In this document: one piece after another, positions 34,117-43,806 of the stretch
How positions within the stretch are numbered: the first letter of the stretch is position 1
How the letters are laid out: each line of letters starts with the position of its first letter
From: Thermosporothrix hazakensis
GTDB lineage: Bacteria > Chloroflexota > Ktedonobacteria > Ktedonobacterales > Ktedonobacteraceae
Direction: 5' to 3'
Assembly: GCF_003253565.1 (NCBI RefSeq)
Contig: NZ_QKUF01000008.1
Location: 186,001-250,000, forward strand
DNA length: 64,000 nucleotides
The notes under the pieces: generated by a model
Seen by the model: the letters and a program-made list of their open reading frames with translations, nothing else
Told to the model about the DNA's origin: nothing
Databases searched by the model: none
Translations under genes and position numbers: made by a program

Positions 34117-37100
34117 TCAGCTCCGAGCCCCGGCATTATTATACATTGTAAGTACAAATTCTATTTGTCTGAGATACAATTTTGCTTCACACTCTCTATA
34201 TATATGACGCGCCTCGTTGAGAAATTTTAAACCTTTCTCACTCCCTTCTTGTCGCAACAGCAATTCTCCATAAGAGAACAATGTATGTGCCAGTTCTAAC
34301 CGCATCTCATTCCTTCGACTGATACCCAAAGCTTTTTCAAAATAAGCCCTTGCTTTTTCCACCCTGCCACGCTCATATATAAGCTGACCAAGCAGGCGAT
34401 AACTTTTCCCTGAGAGCCATTCGAGTTCATACCTCTCTATCCCTTTAAGTGCCTGCTGGATCTGTGTATCTCCCCCCTCATTATCTTTCAATAACAATAA
34501 TGCCTGAGCCATAACTAATAATCCTTCAACCTTTGTCTCCGATTCCAACCCTTCTATACTGAGAGCCCTTTGTAAAGAAAAAGTTGCCTGATGCAATTTT
34601 CTGATTACCTCTTTTGTATACAATGTATCCTCGCTCTGTCCTCTTAACATTCGATCTATGGCAAACAGAACACGAAGATTCCCCAGAGCGACAAAGGCCA
34701 TTCCTACATAAGGTGGAATATAGACAGAGCGACAAAGGCTCAAGGCCTTGAACAGGGACGTAGCAGCGGCATCCAGTTCTCCTAATTCCTGGTATGCATA
34801 TGAAAGATAGATGCTCATAACGCAAACAGACGCGGGCTCTACTATCTGTTCAGCAAGCGCAATTCCCTTTTCCAGTTCACTCACAGCGTCTTGGAGATTT
34901 CCCATACGAATACTGAGCACTCCCATATTCGCATGAATAAAAGCAGTTAAAGGTATCTCTCCTATACGCTCCATCATGCTTAAAGCATGACGTAATACAG
35001 ATTGTGCCTTTGTAAATTCTCCCTTCCTGAGATATGCATCCCCCAGATCTAAATTCACCATCGCAATATCTCGTAACCGCTCATGCCGCTCAAAAAAAGC
35101 CAGAGCAGCATCATAGTAACGCACTCCCTGACTGCAACGCCCTCCACCCGTCTCTATTAGCCCCAGTAACCTATAAGCCGGACCAAGTTCAATGGAGTAG
35201 TTACCGACAAGGATACGACGGATATTTGTCAAATATTCATCCTTCTCGCTCTGCTTGCCGGGCTCCTTCATCGAGTTCTCGAAGAGCGTAAGTGCTTCTT
35301 GAGCTGATTGTCTGGCTTGCTCATAAGCGCCCTCACGCCAGAAGGTGTAGCTCTGCATCAGTCGTATCTGTGCCCATGCAGCCCCACCTTGAACCCCTGC
35401 CTCCCGCAAGATCTCTTCACCCTTTGCATAACACTGACGAGCAGGCTCATTATGGGCCGTATCATACCAGGCAACCCCGATCGCACACCAGAGCAGCGCC
35501 TGTATCTGCGCTTCTTCTTCTGAAAGCCCACTGGCACCATAGAGTTCACGGCGAACACGGAGTGCCTGTTCATAGATAGAGCGGGCCTCATCATATCGAC
35601 CCTGAATGCGGGTGCATTCGCCGAGGCATTCAAGCAGGTAGGCGTGATGCTCCTGCTGTTCGTGGTGGGTTGCCAGATGTTGCAGGGCAATCCGGTAATA
35701 TTGTTCGGCATTGGGATAGTCGGAGAGCCGATGTGCACGCCGGGCCGCCATCTCCGCGAAATAGGTGATCTTGCTCGGGGCTGCGCCACCTTTCACAAGG
35801 TGCTGCGTGATGTTGGCCGCCTCCTCTTCCTCGCGACCAGCATACAACCGCTGAAATACATCGGCCGCTCGCCGGTGCAGGCTGGCCCGACGTGCCGCCG
35901 AAAGCTTCTCATACAGGTGGTTAATCAGCAGCGGATGCCAGAACTGATAGGTAATATGCGTGCCGGTTCCCTCCTCGGTCAGCATACCGGAGCGCAGCGC
36001 CTCCTCTAATAGATCAAGCACGCGATCCTCGTCGGAACCGGGGGCCGCTGCCTCCATCTCGCTGATAACCTGAAACTCGAAAGGACCTCCCAGAACCGCT
36101 GCCTTGTTTAACAGGCGCTGACAATCAGGGCTCAACCGATCAAGTCGTAGATCGAGCACCGCCGCGATTGTTTCGGGAAGCTGCTCATCCAGCGATAGAA
36201 GATCGTTCTTGTCGCGCGCCAGCCCCGCCCCGATCGTGCGCGCCAATTCCTCGGCAAAGAACGGGTTCCCCGCCGCCCGCGAGCTGATCCGTTGCACCAG
36301 CGGCTCCGAAATATAGGGCACAGCCGAGACCAGTTTCCCGATCTCATCATCAGTCAGCGGCTCAAGAGAGACAATCTCAACGGCACGTTCTCGCTGAAGG
36401 TCGGTCAGCAGGGCGCGTAACGGGTGGCCCTCTGGCAGCTCATGTTCGCGACACGTCCCGACAATCACGATCGGGTGGCCCACAATCCGCCGGGCAAGGT
36501 AAGCCAGCATATCGCAACTACTCCCATCGGACCATTGCAGATCATCCAGCACAAGCAACAGGGGGCAGCTCTCGCTGATAAGCGTCAGCAGGTGTAGCGA
36601 AGCCTCTTTCAGGCGCAACTGCTCCTGTTCGGGCGAAATGGCCTGTGTATACGTCTGGACCGGAGGCAGGTGGTCAGCCAGCTCAGGAAGCAGCGCGAGC
36701 AGAGGCTGAAACAGTTGCGGGCGCTCGGTCAGGGCTCGACGGGGCCATGTCGCATTTGAGATCGCACGGCGTAGAATCTCGGTCCAGAGACGATAGGGGA
36801 TCGAGCCTTCCTGAGCATAGACGCGGCTCCATGCAATCGCCCACCCTTTACGCTTGGCCTCACGACCGACCTCTTCAGCAAGACGCGTCTTCCCGATCCC
36901 GACTTCGCCCAGAACCAGAGCCGTCTGAGCGCGTTTCGGTGTATCCAGAGCCGAGACCACCGTGCGCTTCTGGACCGTCAGCTTGAAACGGTTCGCGTTC
37001 TCAATCTCCGTGATCATGCTGGAAAGCGCGGCAAGCTCTTCCTCGCGCCCCACAAGAGGGCTCTGGTGCTCACGTCCAATGCGCACCGCCTCGGGACGGG

Positions 37101-38214
37101 TGACTCGCGTGCTCGCTTCGTCCTCGGTCGGCTGCTGGGTAGAGACGGGGTCGAGCGAGAGCAGCGCATCTTTATTGCCAGAGCGCAGCATCTCGTACAA
37201 ACGGCGTGTATCTGGAAGAGGAGCGATATTATATTCTTTCTGCAAGACAGAAACCAGGCTCTTATAAATGCGGATCGCTTCAGCACGCCGCCCAAGCGAA
37301 GCAAGCAAACGCATCAAACGCTGTACCGCTGCCTCGTTCGTGGGATCGACCGAAAGCAGACGGTCAAGCGGCTCAATCGCTCCTGGCAGCGCCTCACGCA
37401 GCACGCGTAGATCAGACAACTCAAGCAGCGCCCCGATCCAACTCCGTTGCAGTGAGGAACGACGCGTCAGTGCAGTCTCAAGCCGGCGCTCCTCCGGCAG
37501 AAAATCGCCACCATAGAGCGTCACGGCCTCATCTAAATAGTGCTCGGCCTCGCCCTCATCCCGGGTTGTGTGAGCCTGATTCAGCAAATATTCAAAATGA
37601 TCAGCGTCAATCCAGACCTTTGACTGATCGGCAAGCACCACCATTTCCCGTTCAGTCAATAACAGCTCAGATACAGCATGGCGTCCCCGAGAAGGCTCAA
37701 GAAGCTGACGCAGGCTATAGACAGCCTTATCGAGACGCCCGGCGGCAGTCTCGAAATCGAGATCGGGCCAGAGCGCGTCCATAATCTGCTCACGGCCAAG
37801 CTTGCGCCCGGGACTGCTCACCAGGCATCCAAGCAACGCCCGAACACGCTGATGCTGCCATGACGATTCGGTCACGGTTTCCCAGGTTGCAGCGCGTCCT
37901 GTACGCCGTTCCAGCCGAAACTGGCCGAGGACATAAATACGAATCAGTGCATTTGAGAGCTCATCCGCCCGCTCCTGCATGGTTGGCGGCAATTGATCTC
38001 TGACCTGGGCCAACACCTCTTCAGGCAACTGTTTCCCTACATAGGAACGCGTTGTCTTGCCATCAACGGTTTTATAGGCATACCAGTACGGGCCGTGGCC
38101 GTTTCCTTCCCGGCACTTGCGGCAACGTGACTTCCCGCAATAACTGACTTGCTGGTGATAGGTTACTTTGCCAACTGTAATCGTCGTCGCTGTAGTGCTG
38201 ATATTCGTATTCAT
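34117..38214 (-). CDS. DUF6788-SARP-ATPase-TPR giant transcriptional regulator 1
   Basis: 1365 residues. Order: an N-terminal Cys motif YCGKSRCRKC (C-x4-C-x2-C) with GHGPYWYAY (DUF6788-like, likely zinc-binding); a winged helix (IRIYVLGQFRLERR to ~170); a BTAD helical domain to ~320 (EAVTLYGGDFLPEERRLE); an AAA/STAND ATPase from ~385 with Walker A GEVGIGKTRLAEE and Walker B LLLVLDDLQWSD; then TPR repeats from ~790 to the end. The plan is that of AfsR/SARP-type activators of secondary metabolism. GGAAAG fits the ATG at 38214 better than the GTG two codons earlier. The last ~1.1 kb (34117-35250) is visibly AT-richer than the rest. Paralogue of the gene at 59254. Confidence 0.9.
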   Translation of the reverse strand: MNTNISTTATTITVGKVTYHQQVSYCGKSRCRKCREGNGHGPYWYAYKTVDGKTTRSYVGKQLPEEVLAQVRDQLPPTMQERADELSNALIRIYVLGQFRLERRTGRAATWETVTESSWQHQRVRALLGCLVSSPGRKLGREQIMDALWPDLDFETAAGRLDKAVYSLRQLLEPSRGRHAVSELLLTEREMVVLADQSKVWIDADHFEYLLNQAHTTRDEGEAEHYLDEAVTLYGGDFLPEERRLETALTRRSSLQRSWIGALLELSDLRVLREALPGAIEPLDRLLSVDPTNEAAVQRLMRLLASLGRRAEAIRIYKSLVSVLQKEYNIAPLPDTRRLYEMLRSGNKDALLSLDPVSTQQPTEDEASTRVTRPEAVRIGREHQSPLVGREEELAALSSMITEIENANRFKLTVQKRTVVSALDTPKRAQTALVLGEVGIGKTRLAEEVGREAKRKGWAIAWSRVYAQEGSIPYRLWTEILRRAISNATWPRRALTERPQLFQPLLALLPELADHLPPVQTYTQAISPEQEQLRLKEASLHLLTLISESCPLLLVLDDLQWSDGSSCDMLAYLARRIVGHPIVIVGTCREHELPEGHPLRALLTDLQRERAVEIVSLEPLTDDEIGKLVSAVPYISEPLVQRISSRAAGNPFFAEELARTIGAGLARDKNDLLSLDEQLPETIAAVLDLRLDRLSPDCQRLLNKAAVLGGPFEFQVISEMEAAAPGSDEDRVLDLLEEALRSGMLTEEGTGTHITYQFWHPLLINHLYEKLSAARRASLHRRAADVFQRLYAGREEEEAANITQHLVKGGAAPSKITYFAEMAARRAHRLSDYPNAEQYYRIALQHLATHHEQQEHHAYLLECLGECTRIQGRYDEARSIYEQALRVRRELYGASGLSEEEAQIQALLWCAIGVAWYDTAHNEPARQCYAKGEEILREAGVQGGAAWAQIRLMQSYTFWREGAYEQARQSAQEALTLFENSMKEPGKQSEKDEYLTNIRRILVGNYSIELGPAYRLLGLIETGGGRCSQGVRYYDAALAFFERHERLRDIAMVNLDLGDAYLRKGEFTKAQSVLRHALSMMERIGEIPLTAFIHANMGVLSIRMGNLQDAVSELEKGIALAEQIVEPASVCVMSIYLSYAYQELGELDAAATSLFKALSLCRSVYIPPYVGMAFVALGNLRVLFAIDRMLRGQSEDTLYTKEVIRKLHQATFSLQRALSIEGLESETKVEGLLVMAQALLLLKDNEGGDTQIQQALKGIERYELEWLSGKSYRLLGQLIYERGRVEKARAYFEKALGISRRNEMRLELAHTLFSYGELLLRQEGSEKGLKFLNEARHIYRECEAKLYLRQIEFVLTMYNNAGARS

Positions 38215-38775
38215 GGACACTATTCTTTCCGACTAGCCAAAACTCTCTGCGGGGTTTGTCAACCTCCCTGCTGACCGCCCCGTCTACATAGAGTATACAA
38301 GGAAATATAAGAATCGTCATGAAAGCAGAAAACAAGCTCTAAAGTATGCCATAATAGAAAACTTCTAACATTATAACAGAACCATAGATAAAAAAAGAAT
38401 GGCAAGAAATAGGATAAATGGGTCTACGGAAAATATATATAAAATTTTAATGCGAACGATATCGTATCAAAAAAAGACCTCCATTCAGGATCGAGAGATG
38501 CCCGCCTGTATTCCTGCTTCTCTGCGCTCGCCACTCGCCAATTACTCACACCAAACAGAAGACACCGCTCCACAAGCACAAGATATGACAGATGGGAAAG
38601 CGCCCTTCACAGACCAGAGCAGAGCAAGCATCTATATGAGCAGGGAGGGGCAGAGCAGGTTTCCACAAACGGCAGAGATACATAGGTGATTTTCTCTTTT
38701 TCAGTGAGGCAGTTCACAATGAAGCAGTGAAATAGGTTATTCTCTTTTCGCGAACAATCAGGCTATAATCAAAAC
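38215..38775. other. Intergenic region, no gene supported
   Basis: AT-rich stretch upstream of regulator 1. A 96-codon frame at 38399-38689 has no SD and no recognisable features. Confidence 0.4.
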
Positions 38776-38832
38776 AACACGAGCGACCGTCACCTGTTCA
38801 GGGGGTTGAGGGTGACAGGACGCTCGTATTAT
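38776..38832 (-). terminator. Terminator of the tagatose operon
   Basis: ACGAGCG...CGCTCGT outer stem and GTCACC/GGTGAC inner stem, followed on the minus strand by a T-rich stretch, just past the stop of the PfkB gene. Confidence 0.75.
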
Positions 38833-38841
38833 TTCGTCTAT

Positions 38842-39834
38842 TTATGCTGTAACACGCTGTAATATGACCTGTTGCATCAACCGCTCGACATCCTCTCGCT
38901 GCAGCACACCAGCACCGGGCTGACGAGTATTGGCAGTTCCGCATGCGAGCGCCTGCCTGAAAGCCTGTTCCAGCACCGCATCAGCGGCGGCAGCCTCCAC
39001 GATTGAGGAAGACGCGCCACATTCGACAGCTTGATAGAGCGCCGCCAGCATTCCGGCAACAAAGGCATCACCACAGCCAACTGTTGAAACCGGCTTCTCT
39101 ATGCTCAGGTTCCCATACCAGGCCCCACAAGCCGAAACCAGCACCGCCCCTTCGGCACCAAGTGTGATAGCGACCAGTTCCACGCCGTGCTGACGCATGC
39201 GCTGTCCCGCCTGCACGGCCTCCTCGACGCTGCGTACTGCTCCACCGACAAAGGTCTGAATCTCTGTCGCATTCGGCTTGACCAGCAGAGGGCGAGCTTC
39301 AACGCCGGGACGAAGCGCCGCCCCGCTCGTATCCAGCGAGACCGGAACGTTCTGGCCATGCGCCACTTCAATCAGGCGAGCATAGAAATCAGTGGGAAGA
39401 CCGGGCGGCAGCGAGCCTGACAGCGCAACCAGCTCCACATCAGCAAGCAGACGCCGAAACAGGGTCAGAAACGCCTCAACCTCAGCAGGCTGAATCGCGG
39501 GCCCGGGCTCGTTGACCTCGGTCACACGATTCTTGTTCAGCTCGACAATAGCAGTACAGGTGCGAGTCTCTCCGGCTATCTGCTGGAAGGTAGCTTCAAT
39601 GCCAGCACGCGAGAGCTCGCTTTGCAGAAACTCGGCAGCAAGCCCACCGGCAAACCCCGTCGCGGTGACGGGTAGACCGAGCGTGTGCAGCACTCGCGCC
39701 ACGTTCAGCCCCTTGCCACCGGGCAGCTTGAGCACGCGCTGTGCCTTGTACGACTCCCCGAGCTGAATCGTCTCAGGAACCATCAAGGTCGTATCGATTG
39801 CAGCATTCAGCGTGACAGTCAGAATCGGGCGCAT
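38842..39834 (-). CDS. PfkB family sugar-phosphate kinase (tagatose-6-phosphate/1-phosphofructokinase type)
   Basis: 330 residues. Ribokinase-fold signatures: LNAAIDTTL near the N-terminus, the PfkB-1 motif KLPGGKGLNVARVLHTLG and the PfkB-2 motif STVGCGDAFVAGML with the catalytic Asp and anion hole. The ILTVTLNAAIDTT start is typical of the LacC/FruK group, which phosphorylates tagatose-6-phosphate or fructose-1-phosphate at C1/C6. Its start lies 2 nt from the stop of the SIS gene, so the two are cotranscribed; with LacD nearby, tagatose-6-phosphate is the likeliest substrate. Confidence 0.87.
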   Translation of the reverse strand: MRPILTVTLNAAIDTTLMVPETIQLGESYKAQRVLKLPGGKGLNVARVLHTLGLPVTATGFAGGLAAEFLQSELSRAGIEATFQQIAGETRTCTAIVELNKNRVTEVNEPGPAIQPAEVEAFLTLFRRLLADVELVALSGSLPPGLPTDFYARLIEVAHGQNVPVSLDTSGAALRPGVEARPLLVKPNATEIQTFVGGAVRSVEEAVQAGQRMRQHGVELVAITLGAEGAVLVSACGAWYGNLSIEKPVSTVGCGDAFVAGMLAALYQAVECGASSSIVEAAAADAVLEQAFRQALACGTANTRQPGAGVLQREDVERLMQQVILQRVTA

Positions 39835-39836
39835 CG

Positions 39837-40745
39837 CTAGGCTTCCGTCTCTGAAAGAACAATGGAGCGGCTCAAGTGGCGCGGAGCCATTGGATCAACT
39901 CCACGGGCCTCGGCCTTGCGCAGCGAGAACAGTTGCCCCTGCGCGATCGTTACCAGCGGATCAACACCGGGCCAGTATACGCTTGCACCCGTCTTGCGCA
40001 CATCTTCGATGACCGCAGCAACGGCAGGATCATCTTTTCCATCCAGGCACCAGACAAGCGAGTTCTCGTCAAGGCTGGCAATCGGGCCATGCCGGTAGTC
40101 AAGCGTCTGGTGGCTCTCGGGCACCAGAATCGCGGTCTCCTGCAAATTCAGTGCGGCGGTGCGAGCCAGTCCGTAGCGCCAGCCACGCCCGAGATAGACC
40201 ACGTGGTTAAAGCGCAAATAGGGCTTCGCGTCAAAGGTATTCAATGCTTGCTCAATCTCTTCGGCGAGTCCGGGCTGCTCACCGGCAATCAGCAGGCGCA
40301 GAGCCAGCGAGACGGCGACAATAAAGCGGGTCTGTACCACACCCTGCTCAGAAGCGAACTCAAGCGGGAGCACAGCATCAGCCAGCTCCTCAGCCGGGGA
40401 ACCGCTATCACCAACCAGCACCAGCGTACGAATTCCTTCGGCCTTCGCACGACGTAACGCGGTCAGCAGCTCGGTTGTCGTCCCTGAGCGGCTGATAGCA
40501 ATATTGGTCCAGCCCTTACGAGGCCGATAATCAGAAGGGAAGAGCGCCTGACCTGGAGCACCCTTTTCCTGCTCATAAAAAGCTGCCAGCGCCGCCGACA
40601 CGTTGTACGAAGAGCCACAGCCCAGGAAAGCCAGCGGGCCTTCAAAGAACGGGGCCAGTTGTGCGCGATAGGCTTCAACACGCTGATAGGTCTGCCGCAA
40701 AATAGCGGGAATACTGCGAATGTCCTGTTCGATAGCCGTCGTCAT
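39837..40745 (-). CDS. SIS domain sugar isomerase/deaminase (AgaS-like)
   Basis: 302 residues with two SIS domains: FLGCGSSYNVSAALA and IAISRSGTTTELL in the first, YLGRGWRYGLARTAALNLQE in the second, with the ESHQTLDYRHGP segment seen in GlmS-type isomerases. No glutaminase domain, so it acts on a phosphosugar directly; AgaS relatives convert galactosamine-6-phosphate to tagatose-6-phosphate. AAGGAG 9 nt upstream selects the ATG at 40745; longer starts at 40796 and 40763 overlap this SD. Confidence 0.85.
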   Translation of the reverse strand: MTTAIEQDIRSIPAILRQTYQRVEAYRAQLAPFFEGPLAFLGCGSSYNVSAALAAFYEQEKGAPGQALFPSDYRPRKGWTNIAISRSGTTTELLTALRRAKAEGIRTLVLVGDSGSPAEELADAVLPLEFASEQGVVQTRFIVAVSLALRLLIAGEQPGLAEEIEQALNTFDAKPYLRFNHVVYLGRGWRYGLARTAALNLQETAILVPESHQTLDYRHGPIASLDENSLVWCLDGKDDPAVAAVIEDVRKTGASVYWPGVDPLVTIAQGQLFSLRKAEARGVDPMAPRHLSRSIVLSETEA

Positions 40746-40867
40746 ACTGTTCTGCTCCTTCATCGCATTTTCACAAAAATAGACGCAAGAACGCATGTAC
40801 TGTCATCAGGACGGAGCACATGCTTCAAGCACACCCCTGTACAGCATCATACCAGAAAAGATAGGTA

Positions 40868-40903
40868 AAGGGGAATTACTCCCGGCAAGGCAGTAACTCC
40901 CCT
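40868..40903 (-). terminator. Hairpin between LacD and SIS genes
   Basis: 12-bp stem with one mismatch (AGGGGAATTACT / AGTAACTCCCCT) after the LacD stop. It may end most transcripts after LacD, with partial read-through into SIS-PfkB. Confidence 0.7.
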
Positions 40904-40922
40904 TCTGATCTGCTCTGTTTGC

Positions 40923-41954
40923 TTAAATGACCTCGATATTGTCCTTACCGCCGTAGAAGTCCCACCAGGGTTTTGCGCCCTTGCTGAGCACCTTATTCAG
41001 TGCAGTAATGTTCTTCACGCCCTGATCTTCAAGCCAGCTTCTCAACGCGCTCGCGCCGCCCTCGGCATAGACCTTGATGCCATCCTGCCAGGTCGCCCGA
41101 CCGCAAAGCACACCAGCGAACGGGGTATCGGCTTCAGCAGCCAGCTCCAGGGTTTCCAGGAAGACAGCATTGCTGACGCCAGCGCTGAGGTAGATAAACG
41201 GCACACGCGACACAGACGCCGTCTCACGGAAATACTGCTTCGCCTGCTCACGTGTGTAGGCTACCTTGCCCTCAGTATTGGCCTGCGTGCCCTCAACATA
41301 CTTCATGTTCACCGGGACTTCAACCTTGAGCACATCGACGCCATACTGCGGCTTGGAGAACTCGGCCATGTACTTCTTGACCTTCTCCGGCTTTACTTTG
41401 GCAAACTCGAAGCTCTTCTCGTCGCCGATCTCATCGCTATAAGCGATCACTTCCAGGAAGAAGGGAATATCATACGCGCGACACTCAGCGCCAACGCGCT
41501 CAATAAACGCCTCTTTGCGGGTGTTGATCTCGCGGGTATCGTCTGGATCATAGTACATCAGGATCTTGATGGCGTCAGCACCGGCCTCGACCAGACGGCG
41601 CACCGACCAATCATCCAGCAGATCAGGGAAACGACCCTTGACTGTTGCATCATAGCCGGTCTTCTCATAGGCCAGCAGCATGCCGGCATGAGATGCGCGA
41701 TGTTTGGCAGCCTCCAGACCGTACTCAGGATCGAGCAGAATCGCGCTCGCGTGCTGCGTCAGAACCTCTGCTACCTGCACCTTGAACTCGCTCAGCTCCT
41801 CAATGGACGCCTCGCCTCCCTTTGCCTTCCCAATCGCCTTACGCAGAGAGCCTCGCTGATCCATTGCAGCAGCAGCGATCACGCCGCGCTCATCGGCCAG
41901 ACGGTTGATATGCTCGAACTTACCACGTGAAATCTTTACTTTTGTTTCTCCCAT
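40923..41954 (-). CDS. lacD: Tagatose 1,6-bisphosphate aldolase (LacD type)
   Basis: 343 residues, class I (Schiff-base) TIM-barrel aldolase that splits tagatose-1,6-bisphosphate into DHAP and glyceraldehyde-3-phosphate. Family stretches are clear: AAAMDQRGSLRKAIG, ILLDPEYGLEAAK, KILMYYDPDD, FLEVIAYSDE and DVLKVEVPVN, whose Lys is at the position expected for the Schiff base, then GVLCGRATWQDG. AGGGTG 6 nt upstream favours the ATG at 41954 over the GTG three codons earlier. First gene of the SIS-PfkB-LacD group, with a strongly structured leader. Confidence 0.9.
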   Translation of the reverse strand: MGETKVKISRGKFEHINRLADERGVIAAAAMDQRGSLRKAIGKAKGGEASIEELSEFKVQVAEVLTQHASAILLDPEYGLEAAKHRASHAGMLLAYEKTGYDATVKGRFPDLLDDWSVRRLVEAGADAIKILMYYDPDDTREINTRKEAFIERVGAECRAYDIPFFLEVIAYSDEIGDEKSFEFAKVKPEKVKKYMAEFSKPQYGVDVLKVEVPVNMKYVEGTQANTEGKVAYTREQAKQYFRETASVSRVPFIYLSAGVSNAVFLETLELAAEADTPFAGVLCGRATWQDGIKVYAEGGASALRSWLEDQGVKNITALNKVLSKGAKPWWDFYGGKDNIEVI

Positions 41955-41975
41955 TTTCTTCACCCTAAACTTCTT

Positions 41976-42065
41976 GTACGTCTACGTACCTGTTATGATA
42001 GCGGCCTGTACGCCGCGGCAACCCTGAACCAGGGTTTTTATCACAAGGCAGCATTCTTTGCTGCC
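41976..42065 (-). promoter_or_regulatory. Structured leader upstream of lacD
   Basis: Four consecutive inverted repeats in 90 nt: GGCAGCA/TGCTGCC (42047-42065), AACCCTG/CAGGGTT (42020-42036), GCGGC/GCCGC (42001-42016) and the palindrome GTACGT-CT-ACGTAC (41976-41989), the last only ~20 nt before the start codon. Operators and/or a folded 5' UTR; no known riboswitch recognised. Confidence 0.55.
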
Positions 42066-42570
42066 TATCTGCTTATCTGTGCGTTTGTTTGTTTCCCTCG
42101 CGAAGCCGTTGCGGGCTCTTCGCAATTCAAGCGTATCACGTAAAGCCAACGGACGTCAAACAAAACGTCGCACTCCTGACGTATACAAGGTACGCATCGC
42201 ATCGGCAACTCGTTGCACAAACGCCTGATTCGCACTCCTGGTTGCTCCACCAGCTATCAGCAGCGCCCCTCCATAGAGCCAGCGCCCTACCTATCAATGG
42301 AGCCGGGTCGTACTCTACCATATGTTGAATGGTTTATGCCAGCTCTTCCCGGTTCACGATGCGCGCCGACGGCCACAAAACGCAATCATCACAAATTAGA
42401 CGACAAACCGAACGGGCCCGTTGAAGCAAGAAGGCTTTCTCGGGATAGAGAAGCACTACATTACCAGATCCATATATGGAAGAGCCGGTTGTTTCTTGCT
42501 TCAGGAGCACATAAAAACGGGAAGAGTCTGAACAGATTTACACTTCTCACTATATCATAACAGAACATGA
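42066..42570. other. Intergenic region, no gene supported
   Basis: Short frames only. A 115-codon + frame at 42213-42560 has no SD and a shadow-like composition. Confidence 0.4.
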
Positions 42571-42573
42571 AAA

Positions 42574-42608
42574 AGAGATGGTAGATAGGAACACCTATCT
42601 CCATCTCT
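42574..42608 (-). terminator. Terminator of the HAMP protein gene
   Basis: Stem AGAGATGG...CCATCTCT continued by AGATAGG/CCTATCT with a one-base bulge and a 4-nt loop; the minus strand continues with five T. Confidence 0.85.
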
Positions 42609-42663
42609 CACCGGGATACATTGCCTGTGAGTCGGCAACAAGGGTACGAACCGAACGGAGGAA

Positions 42664-43794
42664 TTATTGCTTCTCTTTCAGTGGATAAGGAGTGCCAAGC
42701 GGCCCCGTCACGATCCGCCCGTTGAGCAGCGTCGCCAGCTCGACCGCGATCGCATCAACCACGGTGCCACCACGTGTTATCTGAAGCTGCTCCTGGGAGT
42801 GGCGAAGCTCCCGCAGCGCCTCTACCAGTTGTTCCGCCTCTTTTCTGGTGCGTTCCAGCTCCTCTTCTGCGGAACGCGCGCGTTGCAAGCGAGCGATGAT
42901 ATTGTTCAGTGAGCCAGCAACCGGCCAGAGGAGGTTTTCACGAGTCAGCGGCACCCGCGCGTTCAGGTCTCCATTCGCGACGCGTGTCTGTGTCTGGATA
43001 ATCTGCTCAATGCTCTGGTCGAGCTGTTCCATTTGCAGCGCCTTCTCCTGCATCTGAATCGCCAGATCGTGTTCAAGCCGCGCGATCTCTTCAGCCCGAT
43101 CAGCACGAGCAATCGCCCGGCCAGCACTGCGCACCCAGAGATAGGCGATCAGCGCGACCGTAATATAGATGTTCGTGGGGATCAGCAACAGGTATGGCAG
43201 GCCAAGTTCTAGCAGCCGCGCAACCGTCGTCGTATGCGGCAGGAAAGCCAGCGCCCACCAGGCAAAGCCACAGTTAAAGAGCGCCACCCCAAAAACAACA
43301 CGAGGAGGCAAAAGCGACGCAGCCAGCAGCTCCGGGATCACCAGAATACAGAGGATTGGCAATGAAATCACGCTTATGCCGCGTGGCGAGCAGAGCAAGA
43401 CGAGCATGGTTGCGGCAATACAGGCACAGACCGCGATCCAGCCGGCCAGCATAGTCGAGCCGAAGCGGTTGACCACCAGCGCGAAGATGGTCGCCAGCGC
43501 CAGACCAGCCACAATCAGTGTCGGTGCCAGGGTCGCGGCTCGCAAGGCCAGCGGTAGAGCCGTCAGCGGCAGGAACAGCAGCGCCAGCAAGATCAGACTC
43601 GCCAGCCTCCCCCTGCGATAGGTTTCCCGCTTCTCCATATCCATCAACTCACCCGGCTTCTCAGGGGCTGCCAGCCGATACCACCAGCCCAGCAGGCCAC
43701 TATCACCGGACCCCTGAACGCGCAAATAGGAGGGCACCTTTGGAAGCTTACTTGAATCGCCCTTGATACGCACTTTTTCCGCCTTCCACATCAT
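42664..43794 (-). CDS. Multipass membrane protein with HAMP domain and coiled coil
   Basis: 376 residues. A short cytoplasmic N-terminus is followed by about six transmembrane helices (residues ~70-230), then a HAMP-like segment (TRVANGDLNARVPLTRENLL, VAGSLNNIIARL) and a C-terminal coiled coil (ARSAEEELERTRKEAEQLVE). No kinase, cyclase or methyl-acceptor output domain is present, so the signal must go to a partner. AGGAG lies 4-7 nt before two adjacent ATGs (43794, 43791). It directly follows the 43807-44310 gene, whose stop lies within 12 nt, so the two probably function together. Confidence 0.75.
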   Translation of the reverse strand: MMWKAEKVRIKGDSSKLPKVPSYLRVQGSGDSGLLGWWYRLAAPEKPGELMDMEKRETYRRGRLASLILLALLFLPLTALPLALRAATLAPTLIVAGLALATIFALVVNRFGSTMLAGWIAVCACIAATMLVLLCSPRGISVISLPILCILVIPELLAASLLPPRVVFGVALFNCGFAWWALAFLPHTTTVARLLELGLPYLLLIPTNIYITVALIAYLWVRSAGRAIARADRAEEIARLEHDLAIQMQEKALQMEQLDQSIEQIIQTQTRVANGDLNARVPLTRENLLWPVAGSLNNIIARLQRARSAEEELERTRKEAEQLVEALRELRHSQEQLQITRGGTVVDAIAVELATLLNGRIVTGPLGTPYPLKEKQ

Positions 43795-43806
43795 CCAGCT
43801 CCTCAC

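Noticed and set aside
38399..38689. 96-codon + frame upstream of regulator 1
   Set aside because: No SD and no recognisable domain; AT-rich spacer.
42213..42560. 115-codon + frame
   Set aside because: No SD, no features, lies in the gene-free leader area of lacD.
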